DNA of 64,000 nucleotides from Bacteroidales bacterium (GTDB lineage: Bacteria > Bacteroidota > Bacteroidia > Bacteroidales > UBA932): the NCBI GenBank assembly GCA_022648685.1, contig JALCMW010000006.1, forward strand, positions 1 through 64,000, in the 5' to 3' direction. The translations under genes were made by a program, and so were the position numbers. The notes beneath the pieces are model-generated. The model was not told where the DNA came from. It made no database searches and saw nothing but the letters and a program-made list of their open reading frames with translations. Positions 51,980-61,688 of this stretch are shown piece after piece. Each line of letters begins with the position of its first letter. Positions within the stretch are counted from its first letter, which is position 1.

Positions 51980-53716
51980 ATGATGAATTTCAAATTTATA
52001 TTTTTTTGTATAGCCTTCACGGGAACGGTCATGATGATGCCTTCCTGTGGAGGAGATAAAGATAATCCAGATAATCCTGTAAATAAAGATACGACTTCCA
52101 CCTCTACCGTCATCAACGGTACGACAATAGAAAGCGGGAATAATCTTGTCGGTCTGATTAAGGACTCCAAGACAGGCAAAGGCATCTCCGGTGTCCCTGT
52201 CAGCGACGGGTACACATTTACTGCGACTGATGACAACGGGGTCTATCAGTTCAAGGGCAATCATTATGCCCGGAAAGTGTATTATTCCAAACCTGCGGGA
52301 TACTCAACAGCCATGGACAGCAAGAACTCTCCGGCTTTTTATTCTGCGGGCAACGTAAAGACCAGCGGCCAGACGAGGACTGATTTCACTTTGGTTCCGA
52401 TGTCCTCTCCTGACGACAATTTCACCTTGGTAGTACTTTCCGACCCCCAATGCAGAAGCGATGACAAAGTCGAAAGGTTCACCAGTGAAACAATTCCAGA
52501 TCTGGAGGCCTATATCTCGGAAGGAAAAGCCGGGGGGAAGTTTTCCAATCCCGTGGCTGTGACTGTCGGCGATCTCATTTTCGACAATCTTTCAGTCTGG
52601 CCATTGATGCAGAATGCGTTGTCCAACGTAAAGCTGACGGATGGGACATATTTGCCAATATATAACTGCATAGGTAATCATGACCATAACAACAACGAAA
52701 CGTCCGATTACAAGTGTACTGAAAATTTTGTCAATTATTTCGGTCCGACGGATTATTCTTTCAATATGGGAAAAGCTCATATAGTGGTTATGGACAATGT
52801 AGTTTACGCCGGAAACACTACTTCGGGGACTTATCCGAATATTGAGTACAACGCAGGTTTCTCGGATGCACAGTTGAAATGGCTGGAAGCAGATTTTGCC
52901 AACGTTGCCGATCCTGCCGGTACGCTTCTTATAATGTGCTGCCATATCCCGTTCCGCGGAGGGGTGTCTACCGGCGGTTCATCCGTAAATACGGATAAGC
53001 ATTACTCGGATGTCCTGAATCTTATGAAACAGTTCCATGAAGCTCATCTTATGATAGGCCATACACATTATCCTCAGAATTATATTCACACGGGATATGT
53101 GTGCAAAGGGGGGAAGCCGGTGTATGAACATATTCTGGGTGCGACTTGCGGAGCTTGGTGGTCATGCAATATGAATGTAGACGGTTCGCCGAACCAATAC
53201 GGTGTTTTCAATATTGAAGGCAACACGATTGTTGATGACATTACAAAATCCACAGGGTATCCGGACAGTTATCAGATGCGTGTATTCGATGGCGGACAGA
53301 TTTACAGGGGATACAATGGTTCATCCAATGATAATCCTTATTTATGGGGTCTCACGGCAACAGAATCCATTAATTCCACGGTCTCTCCATATGAGGGGTA
53401 TTTCATCGCCAAAATCTGGAACAGTGACGATACTTACTGGTCTGTCAAATTGGAAGAAAATGGCAATGTTTACAATATGACCAGGGTCCCCAAATCTGTA
53501 ATGAATGCAAGTTCGGCGTCTTATTTCTATAATATACTAAATAAGACTACTACAACTTACATGAAAACCGGATATGACTATTATGTGGTGAAAGCTCCGG
53601 GCGGCGATCCCGCTTCCGAGACGAATTGGAGAGTGGTGGCTACCCAGGTCGTTCCCGGCGGTATTTCGAATACTTATACTTCGAGTACGCTGCAGACTGA
53701 TTATAGCGGTTATTAA
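51980..53716 (+). CDS. Calcineurin-like metallophosphoesterase lipoprotein
   Basis: 578 residues. Lipoprotein signal FFCIAFTGTVMMMPSC. A carboxypeptidase-like N-terminal domain (LVGLIKDSKTGKGISGVPVS, about 40-130) precedes the phosphoesterase core (FTLVVLSDPQCRSDDKVERF; VTVGDLIFDN; YNCIGNHDHNNN; CCHIPFRGG; MIGHTHYPQNY) with the usual metal ligands, then a C-terminal beta domain. It is the only enzyme in the susCD operon. The chosen ATG is 13 bases after the susD stop; a long upstream extension overlapping susD is rejected. Confidence 0.92.
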   Translation: MMNFKFIFFCIAFTGTVMMMPSCGGDKDNPDNPVNKDTTSTSTVINGTTIESGNNLVGLIKDSKTGKGISGVPVSDGYTFTATDDNGVYQFKGNHYARKVYYSKPAGYSTAMDSKNSPAFYSAGNVKTSGQTRTDFTLVPMSSPDDNFTLVVLSDPQCRSDDKVERFTSETIPDLEAYISEGKAGGKFSNPVAVTVGDLIFDNLSVWPLMQNALSNVKLTDGTYLPIYNCIGNHDHNNNETSDYKCTENFVNYFGPTDYSFNMGKAHIVVMDNVVYAGNTTSGTYPNIEYNAGFSDAQLKWLEADFANVADPAGTLLIMCCHIPFRGGVSTGGSSVNTDKHYSDVLNLMKQFHEAHLMIGHTHYPQNYIHTGYVCKGGKPVYEHILGATCGAWWSCNMNVDGSPNQYGVFNIEGNTIVDDITKSTGYPDSYQMRVFDGGQIYRGYNGSSNDNPYLWGLTATESINSTVSPYEGYFIAKIWNSDDTYWSVKLEENGNVYNMTRVPKSVMNASSASYFYNILNKTTTTYMKTGYDYYVVKAPGGDPASETNWRVVATQVVPGGISNTYTSSTLQTDYSGY

Positions 53717-53737
53717 TTGCCGGTATGATATATTCAA

Positions 53738-53775
53738 GCAAGAGGATGGCTAATGTTTTTTAGCCATCCTCTTGC
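53738..53775. terminator. Bidirectional terminator between the susCD operon and the ABC-F gene
   Basis: gcaagaggatggcta, loop atgttttt, tagccatcctcttgc: a perfect 15-bp stem with T-rich flanks. Confidence 0.9.
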
Positions 53776-53796
53776 TTTTATTTGTCTTTATGTCAA

Positions 53797-55575
53797 CTAG
53801 ATTGAAAGTTCAAGCCATCGTGTTTCCTTAACGTCGATCGTTTCGTTTATTTCGGCCAGCCTCTGCGATGCTTTGGTGATGTATTCATAATCAAGTGAAT
53901 CGGCAGCCAGACTGCTTTCCAGCTCTGATTTTTCCGAATTGAGCATCTTGAGTTCTTCTTCGATATGTTCCAATTCTTTTTTCTCCTTGAAAGACAGCTT
54001 TCCGGGCTTATCCTGTTCTCCCCGTTTGCATGAAGTTTCTTTTTGCGGACGTTGTGAAAGACGTTTTTCCTCTCTGTCTTTCTTTTCCACCTCCTTTATG
54101 AATGCCCTGTATCCGCTGTAATCACCGATGAAATCCTTGACTTCGCCATTCCCGCAGAATATGAACAGATGATCGGCGAGCCTGTCGAGAAAATGCCTGT
54201 CGTGGGATATTATTATCAAAGTACCTTCGAATTCCTGAAGGTATTCTTCAAGAATGTCCAGAGTAACTATGTCCAGATCGTTTGTCGGTTCATCGAGAAT
54301 AAGCAGGTTGGGCTTACGCATAAGTACTGTAAGCAGATACAGCCTTCTCTTTTCCCCGCCGGAAAGGCTGCTTATTTTGTTATTGAGCATATCATGCGGA
54401 AACATGAATCTGTTCAGCAGTCCGGTATCGTTTACTGTTTCGAGTACAGTCCTGTCTTCTTCAATATTTATCCCTTCCTGATGATAGTATCCTATCCTGA
54501 CCGATTCCCCGCGTTCCACCGATCCCGTCAATGTGCCGTCTTCACCAGTTTCTCCTGCAAGGATGTTTATGAATGTCGTTTTGCCGGATCCGTTCTTGCC
54601 GACTATTCCGACTTTTTCATATCGTTGGAAATTGTATGTGAAATGGTTGAGCAGGCATTTGTCTCCATATGAAAAACAAACGTCTTTGCAGTCTATTATC
54701 TTGTTTCCCAGATGTGTGCTGAATTTGACGTCGCTCATATCCAATTTGGATGAGGACAGTACCTGTCCGGCCCTGTCCTTGAGATCATGGAATGCGTCTA
54801 TCCTGTATTTCGCTTTTCCGGTTCTGGCCTGAGGTGTGCTTCTCATCCATTCCAGTTCCCTTCGGAGGATGTTTTTCACCTTGTCAGTTTCGGAATTGTA
54901 ATTTTCTATCCTTTCCTGCCTTTTCTCGAGATAGTTACGGTAATTTCCCTTGTATGAATATAATTTCCCATGATCCATTTCCATGACTATGTTACATACC
55001 TTGTCAAGGAAATATCTGTCATGTGTGACCATAAGCAGGGTGCATCTGGAATGGGAAAGGAAATTCTCAAGATATTCTATAGCATCTATATCCAGATGGT
55101 TGGTCGGCTCGTCCATTATGTAGAAATCGGCCCCGGAAGCCAGCATCTCTGTCAATGCCACTCTTTTTATCTGGCCTCCGGAAAGTTCGCCCATCATTTT
55201 GTCCGGCTCATTCAAACCGAATTCAGTCATGATTTTTATTGCTTCCCTTTCATAGTCCTTTACGGTTTCGCCATTGCTGCCTTTTGCAATATGGCTTTCG
55301 TTCTCTTTCAATCGCTCCCATACGGTCTGTCCGGGCTCGAACGAATACTCTTGTTCAAGGAAAGCGATCCTGATATCTTTCAGAAATGTTATCTTACCCC
55401 CTGAATCGGATTTGTCCTTCCCCGCGATTATTCTCATAAGGCTGGTTTTTCCTGTTCCGTTGGGCGCTACGAGGGCGTATTTGTCCCCTTCGTTTATATT
55501 GAATCCGATATGGTCGAAAAGGATCTTGGCCCCGTATGATTTCGATATGTTTTCTATTTGAAGGTAGCTTGCCAT
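53797..55575 (-). CDS. ABC-F family ATPase
   Basis: 592 residues with two ABC domains and no membrane helices. Walker A sequences are APNGTGKTS and GKNGSGKTT; signatures are LSGGQIKR and LSGGEKRR; Walker B DEPTNHLD and DEPTNDLD. The C-terminal coiled coil (ELEHIEEELKMLNSEKSELE) is of the Uup kind. These proteins act on ribosomes or DNA junctions rather than as transporters. Its start shares one base with the trkA stop. Confidence 0.93.
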   Translation of the reverse strand: MASYLQIENISKSYGAKILFDHIGFNINEGDKYALVAPNGTGKTSLMRIIAGKDKSDSGGKITFLKDIRIAFLEQEYSFEPGQTVWERLKENESHIAKGSNGETVKDYEREAIKIMTEFGLNEPDKMMGELSGGQIKRVALTEMLASGADFYIMDEPTNHLDIDAIEYLENFLSHSRCTLLMVTHDRYFLDKVCNIVMEMDHGKLYSYKGNYRNYLEKRQERIENYNSETDKVKNILRRELEWMRSTPQARTGKAKYRIDAFHDLKDRAGQVLSSSKLDMSDVKFSTHLGNKIIDCKDVCFSYGDKCLLNHFTYNFQRYEKVGIVGKNGSGKTTFINILAGETGEDGTLTGSVERGESVRIGYYHQEGINIEEDRTVLETVNDTGLLNRFMFPHDMLNNKISSLSGGEKRRLYLLTVLMRKPNLLILDEPTNDLDIVTLDILEEYLQEFEGTLIIISHDRHFLDRLADHLFIFCGNGEVKDFIGDYSGYRAFIKEVEKKDREEKRLSQRPQKETSCKRGEQDKPGKLSFKEKKELEHIEEELKMLNSEKSELESSLAADSLDYEYITKASQRLAEINETIDVKETRWLELSI

Positions 55576-56933
55576 TATTTGAAAAATCTGTCAACTTCCT
55601 TAACGGCTTCAGGAGCAGCGAATACCGCGACACGGTCGTATGTTTCTATTTTTGTATTTCCTACGGCGATGAATGATTCGCTTCCCCGGATTATGCCGCC
55701 CACTATGGCATTCTTGGGAAAATCTATGTCTTTGAGGGGAGCTTTCGTAATATAACTTCCGGGAGCCACCGTATATTCCAGAACTTCGGCGTCAGTTCCG
55801 CTCATATATCTTACGAAACGGACTTTGTCGCTTAGAGTGAATTTGAAAATCCTTCCGGCGGTGATAAGTTTTTTATTTATTACGGCGTCTACGCCCATTT
55901 CCTCCGCAAGGTGTATGTATTCAATATTTTCAACTTCGGCTATTACCCTTTCGACTCCGAATTTCTTTGCGACCACACATGCAAGTACGTTCGTTTCATC
56001 GCTGCCGGTTAGGGCCACGAAAGCATCATAATCCCTTATTCCTTCATCAAGGAGGAAATCGGCATTTCTTCCGTCCCCGTTCACCACTACAACGTTGTTA
56101 TCCGTTTTTTCGGATAGTTGCAGGCATCTCTCCTTGTCTTTTTCTATGATTTTTATTCCGGAAAGTTGCTTCCCGAGTTGTTTGCTTATCATTTCCCCTA
56201 TCGGACCTCCTCCTAGTATCATGACCGTGTCTATCTCTATTTCGTTTTTCCCGAAATATCTCATGAGCAGAGGTTGTCCTTCCCTTGTCGTGATTATGAA
56301 TATGAGGTCGTGGTATTTGAATTTAGTATCGAATTTCGGAATTATGGTTTCGTTGTTTCTGGATATGGCTATGACTCTGAATTGCAGTTTGTCGGTACTT
56401 GCCATTGCCGTGAATTCTTCCAGTTTCATGTCTACGATAGGGGAGTCTTCATCCAGTTTGATAGCGGATATCTGCAGTCTTCCCCTTGCGAAATCCATCG
56501 ATTCCGTAGATGCCGAGTGCTTTAACAGATCGTTGATTTCATCGGCCGCTATTTTTTCGGGATAGAACAGCAGATCCATCCCCATTTCCTTGAAAAGCAA
56601 TTTGTTTTCGGATGAAAGGAATTCTTCGTCGTCGATTCTTGCCGTCACCTTTTTACTGCCCAGTTTTTTTGCAAGGAGGGCGCTTATGATATTAACATCC
56701 TGCGGAACAAAAGGATTGACGGAGATAAACAGATCGGAATGCTGTACATCGGCATCCTTGAGGACTTTGATTGAAGACGGATTGCCCAACACCGTTACGA
56801 CATCAGCATTGGCTGCCAATTTACCGAGTCTTTCTTCATTGTTGTCTATTACCGTAATGTCCCCTCCTTCCGTGCTAAGCATTTTGGCAAGGTGGGAACC
56901 AACCTCGCCGGCACCTTCAATAATTATTCTCAT
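55575..56933 (-). CDS. trkA: Trk system potassium uptake protein TrkA
   Basis: 452 residues with two RCK_N/RCK_C pairs: first GAGEVGSHLAKMLSTEGGDI, then GGGPIGEMISKQLGKQ. ALTGSDETNVLACVVAKKFG and two C-terminal RCK_C lobes follow. It gates a TrkH-type potassium channel through bound nucleotides. No trkH gene is in the window. Confidence 0.95.
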   Translation of the reverse strand: MRIIIEGAGEVGSHLAKMLSTEGGDITVIDNNEERLGKLAANADVVTVLGNPSSIKVLKDADVQHSDLFISVNPFVPQDVNIISALLAKKLGSKKVTARIDDEEFLSSENKLLFKEMGMDLLFYPEKIAADEINDLLKHSASTESMDFARGRLQISAIKLDEDSPIVDMKLEEFTAMASTDKLQFRVIAISRNNETIIPKFDTKFKYHDLIFIITTREGQPLLMRYFGKNEIEIDTVMILGGGPIGEMISKQLGKQLSGIKIIEKDKERCLQLSEKTDNNVVVVNGDGRNADFLLDEGIRDYDAFVALTGSDETNVLACVVAKKFGVERVIAEVENIEYIHLAEEMGVDAVINKKLITAGRIFKFTLSDKVRFVRYMSGTDAEVLEYTVAPGSYITKAPLKDIDFPKNAIVGGIIRGSESFIAVGNTKIETYDRVAVFAAPEAVKEVDRFFK

Positions 56934-56940
56934 AATGATT

Positions 56941-58047
56941 TCATGCTTTTATTTTATGAACGGATTCGAATACTTTAGCTTTGCGGAATATGGCTTCCGG
57001 AATAATCCATTTTGTGTAAAACCCCTTTATTTGTAATGATTTGTGACTGCAAATAAAGGCTGCTACTTCTTCCGGTTCCGGTTTCTTCCTCATTTTCCTG
57101 TATTGGCTGTGCGCTTCCATTACCGCTTTGAAATATGCGGATTTGAAAGACAAAAGATAGATCAGGGCGGAAATACCGTCCAGGATCATTCTTAGGCCTA
57201 TTGTGCACCTTGCCTTTCTGCATGCTTTTGAAGCCGTTTTCCCGGTATTCCGCTCCTGATTCATCCCGGTTCCCGCAGAAAGTTCAACGGCGTAGGTCTT
57301 GGCAAGATTGTTTTCCAGCATTAAAAGATTGTTGCGGTAGTTGAGCTGCAGTTTCCATGGCGAGTCATTCGGCAAAGTTCCGCCTCCGACATGCCATACA
57401 TATGAGTCCGGAATAATTCTGATCCGGTATCCTTGCAGTTGTATCCTCCAGCACAAGTCTATTTCTTCCATATGGGCGAAAAAACGTTCATCGAATCCGC
57501 CAGCAGAACGGAATACTCCGCTTCTGACCATAAGGCAGGCTCCGCTTATCCAGAATACATCTGCAGAAGATTCGTATTGTCCGGTATCTTTTTCCGTCAT
57601 CCTTAGCACCCTTCCCCTGCAGAACGGATATCCGAATCTGTCCAGAAAACCACCTGCGGCTCCGGCATATTCGAATTTGTCCCTTTCATGGTATGAAAGC
57701 AGTTTCGGGCCGCAAACACCTATTTCAGGGTTGGAATCCATTGCAGCGGTCAACGGTCCAAGCCATCCGGCAGGAACCTCCACATCTGAATTGATAAGAA
57801 TGAAATATTCCGCATCGATCTTTGCCAAGGCTCTGTTGTATCCTCCGGCAAAGCCGTAATTCCGGTCAAGCCGGATGCATTTTACGGAAGGAAATTTTTC
57901 TGCCATCATATCCATGGAATTGTCTTCCGATGCGCTGTCGGCTACAATTACTTCCGCATCCTTGCCGGCTGATGCCAGCAGGGGAGGAAGGAACCTTTCC
58001 AGATAACTTTCGGTATTCCAATTAAGGATTACAATGGCAGTTTTCAT
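56941..58047 (-). CDS. Glycosyltransferase, family 2
   Basis: 368 residues. GT-A fold: VILNWNTESYLERFLPPLL, IVADSASEDNS, NYGFAGGYNRALA, and the DxD-like INSDVEVPAGWLGPL, then FAHMEEIDLCWRIQLQGYRI. This resembles rhamnosyltransferase-like enzymes of envelope polysaccharide synthesis. The C-terminal 90 residues are basic and may touch the membrane. The acceptor and sugar are unknown. It ends seven bases before trkA. Confidence 0.9.
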   Translation of the reverse strand: MKTAIVILNWNTESYLERFLPPLLASAGKDAEVIVADSASEDNSMDMMAEKFPSVKCIRLDRNYGFAGGYNRALAKIDAEYFILINSDVEVPAGWLGPLTAAMDSNPEIGVCGPKLLSYHERDKFEYAGAAGGFLDRFGYPFCRGRVLRMTEKDTGQYESSADVFWISGACLMVRSGVFRSAGGFDERFFAHMEEIDLCWRIQLQGYRIRIIPDSYVWHVGGGTLPNDSPWKLQLNYRNNLLMLENNLAKTYAVELSAGTGMNQERNTGKTASKACRKARCTIGLRMILDGISALIYLLSFKSAYFKAVMEAHSQYRKMRKKPEPEEVAAFICSHKSLQIKGFYTKWIIPEAIFRKAKVFESVHKIKA

Positions 58048-58077
58048 AAATGACGGTTTACGAAGTTGAAGATACGT

Positions 58078-58719
58078 TTATGCTTCTTCTTCTTTGCAGC
58101 AATGCCCGTCTTTGTGATTTCCGTGACAGCAGTCACCGTCCTTGTGATCTCCGTGGCAACATTCACCGTCCTTGTGATCCCCATGACAGCATTCGCCGTT
58201 TTCGTGATCATTTCCGCAGCAGCATTCATCTTTCGGAAGATATTCGCCGTGAAGACCTTCCGTCAGCTCTTTCTCCGTTGCATCCCTGACATCCAGGATA
58301 TCGCCTTTGAAATGTAATGTCTTGCCTGCCATCGGATGGTTGAAATCCATGGTAACGGTACTTTCCTTTACTTCGGATACGGTTCCGTAAACCACTTGCT
58401 CGGAAGAATTCAACATAGGGATCGTTTTGCCTACTTCGAGCAATTCCTCCATAATCTTGCCATCGACGGAAAACGATTCTTTGGGGATATCGAATTTTTT
58501 GTTGATATCGTATTCCCCGTATCCTTCGGAAGGAGAGATTACGAACTCGAATGAAGTGCCGGGTTCTTTCCCTTCCAGGCCGGATTCGAATCCGGGGATA
58601 AGCATCCCCGTTCCGTGTATGTAATCGAGCGGATGTTCTGCGGTCGCTTTGTCCGCGATTTTGTCATCTACTTCCAACTCATATGTCAGACTGATAACTT
58701 TGTTTTTGGTTACTTTCAT
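58078..58719 (-). CDS. FKBP-type peptidyl-prolyl isomerase, SlyD-like, with Cys/His-rich tail
   Basis: 213 residues. SlyD layout: FKBP halves (VISLTYELEVDDKIADKATA, PLDYIHGTGMLIPGFESGLE) split by an insert-in-flap domain, closing with MDFNHPMAGKTLHFKGDILD. About residues 160-213 are a metal-binding tail built of near-identical units ECCHGDHKDG, DCCHGNHKDG and relatives, ending CCKEEEA. E. coli SlyD also has a Cys/His tail that binds nickel, but the regular repeat here is distinctive. It has its own promoter. Confidence 0.92.
   Translation of the reverse strand: MKVTKNKVISLTYELEVDDKIADKATAEHPLDYIHGTGMLIPGFESGLEGKEPGTSFEFVISPSEGYGEYDINKKFDIPKESFSVDGKIMEELLEVGKTIPMLNSSEQVVYGTVSEVKESTVTMDFNHPMAGKTLHFKGDILDVRDATEKELTEGLHGEYLPKDECCCGNDHENGECCHGDHKDGECCHGDHKDGDCCHGNHKDGHCCKEEEA
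58097..58226 (-). repeat. 30-bp coding tandem repeat in the slyD-like tail
   Basis: About four imperfect 30-bp units, each encoding ten residues of the Cys/His tail. Recognisable units carry ttcaccgtccttgtgatc on the plus strand. Confidence 0.7.
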
Positions 58720-58739
58720 AAAAATATTGAATTAATGTA

Positions 58740-58769
58740 CAAATATAAATCTTTAAGAGCTGAAATCAA
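58740..58769 (-). promoter_or_regulatory. Promoter of the slyD-like gene
   Basis: TTG, exactly 19 bases, TATATTTG on the minus strand. Its -33 half lies inside the last codons of the tldE-like gene. Confidence 0.75.
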
Positions 58770-60156
58770 CATCCGAGAAAGCAAGAGTCGGAATTCTGTC
58801 CGAAGAACATATCCGGCTGTCGCTTCCGCAGGCGATGAGGTTGTTCCATAAGGTTATGAAATTGCCTGTTATCACCATTCCGCTTACCGGGCAGGTGATT
58901 TTTCCGCCCTTGAATCCGAATCCTTCTATCCCGTATGAGAAATCGCCAGTGGCAGGATTGTAGTTCCCTCCGTTAAATCCGGTAACAAGTATTCCTTCCG
59001 AACATAGCGATATTATATCTTTCTGTGTCAATTCCCGGCTGCCATTTTCAGCGAAAGGAAGCACCTTTATTCTCGTAAAACTTTCGATAGTCGGCTTCAA
59101 TCCCGTTTTGTTGGCTATGTATGTGTTTACGGCATATTTTTTTACCATTCCGTTTTTTATGATTGGTGCATTTACGGTCGCCACTCCTTCCGAATCGAAA
59201 AGCTTTGCCCCCGCTGTTCCGGCCGTTCTTCCCATGTCTTCGATGTTCATTCTTTCCGAAAATATTTTTTTGTCGAGGGAATCTTTGAGGAATGAATTTT
59301 CCTGCTGTATTGAGAATCCGTTTAAAGCGTTGAGTATAGGTGTTACCATTTTCGATGCGACTTCGGTTCCGACTACCATATTCATTTTGCCACCATTAAT
59401 GAATTGCGGATTCAATTTTGCCGATGCCCTGCCTAAAGCTTCTTCGAAGCATCCTGAAGCGTCGAAATCTTTCAGCCATGGAGATGCCGTCCACCAGAAA
59501 CCGCCGGATTTATCACCTTGCGGCCCTTGCAGCGTGATTTCAACCCCGTATTCGAAAGATGTTTCCATATGTCTGCATTCAAGACCGTCGGAATCTATTA
59601 TATAAGTGTCGGAAACGGAGTCCGAATATTCCCCTTCTTCCGATATGAGAATGGATGGAATATCCTTGCGGTTTTTTTCTTCTTCTTTTCTATGTGCATA
59701 TCCGGAAGCTTCAAGAGCGGCTTTTACCCGTTTCCCGGCAGTCATTGTCCCGAAAACTTCATCGAAAAGCCCAAGTTCTTTGCCTGTCCTGGCGTTCTTT
59801 TCAGTCCTTTCCTTTGAAGGAAGATCCCTGCAAGGATCAGGGGCCAGCATTTTTATTTCGGATATGGCTTTTGATATGAAATCCTTCAGTTCATTTTCGT
59901 CCAGCCTGTTAGTTGAAGACACTCCGTATCTTCCGTTTACAAACAGGCAGAATGTCAAGGTCCTGTCCAGACATTGCGAGACTCTGTCCAAAGTTCCGTT
60001 CAATGTCGCGAATTTGTTCAGGAGACTTTTATCCAAAGTTATTCTTGCTTTGTCCGCTCCTTCCCTGATTGCGAAATCCAGGCATTCCGCCGCAAGCCTG
60101 CGTTCATTCTCATCCGTTATGCCTGTTATATTCATGTTTTCAGTCTGTTTTATCAT
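58753..60156 (-). CDS. TldE/PmbA-family protein
   Basis: 467 residues of the TldD/PmbA fold without the zinc motif. Visible: RLAAECLDFAIREGADKARI, VVGTEVASKMVTPILNALNG, and the C-terminal FSYGIEGFGFKGGKITCPVS. TldE pairs with TldD to form a peptidase that trims small peptides, for example microcin precursors in E. coli. Its stop is followed at once by the slyD-like promoter. It lies six bases after tldD. Confidence 0.9.
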   Translation of the reverse strand: MIKQTENMNITGITDENERRLAAECLDFAIREGADKARITLDKSLLNKFATLNGTLDRVSQCLDRTLTFCLFVNGRYGVSSTNRLDENELKDFISKAISEIKMLAPDPCRDLPSKERTEKNARTGKELGLFDEVFGTMTAGKRVKAALEASGYAHRKEEEKNRKDIPSILISEEGEYSDSVSDTYIIDSDGLECRHMETSFEYGVEITLQGPQGDKSGGFWWTASPWLKDFDASGCFEEALGRASAKLNPQFINGGKMNMVVGTEVASKMVTPILNALNGFSIQQENSFLKDSLDKKIFSERMNIEDMGRTAGTAGAKLFDSEGVATVNAPIIKNGMVKKYAVNTYIANKTGLKPTIESFTRIKVLPFAENGSRELTQKDIISLCSEGILVTGFNGGNYNPATGDFSYGIEGFGFKGGKITCPVSGMVITGNFITLWNNLIACGSDSRICSSDRIPTLAFSDVDFSS

Positions 60157-60162
60157 GGCTTG

Positions 60163-61674
60163 TTATTCTCCTCCAACAGTAAGCGACTTGACAAGAACTG
60201 TAGGGATTCCGCATGAAACGGGGACGTTTTGTTCCTTTCCGCAAGTCCATGTACTGTCATCTATTTTAAGATCATTTCCTACGGCTATTATATCTGCGAG
60301 AGCCTGAGGTCCGTTGCCGATAATGTTTATATCTTTCAGCGGTCTTGTGAGTTTACCGTTTTCTATGAGGTAACTCCTTTTTACATAAAAAGTGAAATCC
60401 CCTTCGCCTATTTTTACCTGCCCGTTTGAAAAATCGCATACATATATACCTTTTTTTACCGAAGATATGATATCTGTTTTGTCGGCATCGCCGTTTTCCA
60501 TGTATGTCGCCCTCATTCTCGGAACCGGATTATATCTGAAAGATTCACGCCTTCCATTTCCGGTAGGACTGACTCCGAAGAACTTCGCACTAATCCGATC
60601 GTGAAGGTAGGAGGTCAGGATACCGTTGCTGACCATATAAGTTTTTTGTCCAGGAACGCCTTCGTCATCGAAATTGAGAGAGCCCCTGTTCCCTTTTATT
60701 GTGCCGTCGTCCACGATATTTATCTTGCCGTCACATATCTTTTGTCCCATGCGTCCGTTGAATATGGATTGCCCCTTTCTTATGAAATCGGCTTCGAAGG
60801 CATGCCCCATGGCCTCGTGCAGTAAAATCCCGGATGCTCCTGCAGACATTACCACAGGCATCTTCCCGCCTTTAGGCCTTTTCGCGGCAAACATATCATC
60901 GATCCCTTCCACCGCTTTGGATGCAAGTTCGTCGATAAGAGTGTCCGTAAGCATTTCAGTTCCCATTCTGAAACTTCTTGAAAAAGATTTGCTTTCGGTT
61001 TTCCCGTTTTTGGAAAATATCACCGATACGGAAATGCTGCCCATGGGTTTAGTGTCATACTTCATTTCCCTGAAGGAATTGTACATCAGATAATCGCTAG
61101 TCTGTCCCGACAGCATAGCTATTATTTTTATTATCCTGTCGTCACATGATGCCAGCCGGTTTTGCAATTTGTCAAGGAAAGGGATCAACACGGAAGTCTC
61201 CGTTTTTTTCCAGTCTTCCGCGAAGGGATAGCGGTCAGCCGCAGGATTAGGTTCCCCCGGGAAGAATTTCCGGATCATACGGTCTCCATTGTTTCCGGCT
61301 TTTACGAAAGTAGCCGTGTCCCTTGCGTCCCTGAGCAGTTTGTCCACATTAATGGGAGATGAAGGGTTTCCGCTGTTTCCGGCTATAGAAGCTGCTGTCC
61401 TTGCCGCTTCCGTCATCGATTTGATGTCTGTCTTTTCCGAATATGCGTATCCTGTCTTTTCCCCTTTCAACACTCTTATCCCGACTCCGTAATCCACATT
61501 GAATCCTCCGGAAGTAACGTTCCCGTCTTTCAGCATAAGCTGTGTGTAAAAAGTATTTTCGAAGAACAGATCCGAATAATCGCCTCCTTTGGACAATCCT
61601 TCCGCGGCTATCGTTTTCAGATTGTTTTCGGTGATTTTGAATATATCCAGATAATAATTTTTGTCGTATATCAT
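60163..61674 (-). CDS. TldD-family metalloprotease
   Basis: 503 residues. The zinc motif is LLHEAMGHAFEADFIRKG, the HExxxH form of TldD, followed by GRMGQKICDGKINIVDDGTI and the C-terminal FYVKRSYLIENGKLTRPLKD. It should work with TldE encoded just downstream. It follows the zeta-like kinase by 14 bases. Confidence 0.93.
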   Translation of the reverse strand: MIYDKNYYLDIFKITENNLKTIAAEGLSKGGDYSDLFFENTFYTQLMLKDGNVTSGGFNVDYGVGIRVLKGEKTGYAYSEKTDIKSMTEAARTAASIAGNSGNPSSPINVDKLLRDARDTATFVKAGNNGDRMIRKFFPGEPNPAADRYPFAEDWKKTETSVLIPFLDKLQNRLASCDDRIIKIIAMLSGQTSDYLMYNSFREMKYDTKPMGSISVSVIFSKNGKTESKSFSRSFRMGTEMLTDTLIDELASKAVEGIDDMFAAKRPKGGKMPVVMSAGASGILLHEAMGHAFEADFIRKGQSIFNGRMGQKICDGKINIVDDGTIKGNRGSLNFDDEGVPGQKTYMVSNGILTSYLHDRISAKFFGVSPTGNGRRESFRYNPVPRMRATYMENGDADKTDIISSVKKGIYVCDFSNGQVKIGEGDFTFYVKRSYLIENGKLTRPLKDINIIGNGPQALADIIAVGNDLKIDDSTWTCGKEQNVPVSCGIPTVLVKSLTVGGE

Positions 61675-61688
61675 TTTTACAATAATTT

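Noticed and set aside
58097..58226. Tandem repeats that could suggest a CRISPR array
   Set aside because: The 30-bp units are contiguous without unique spacers and encode the SlyD-like tail in frame.
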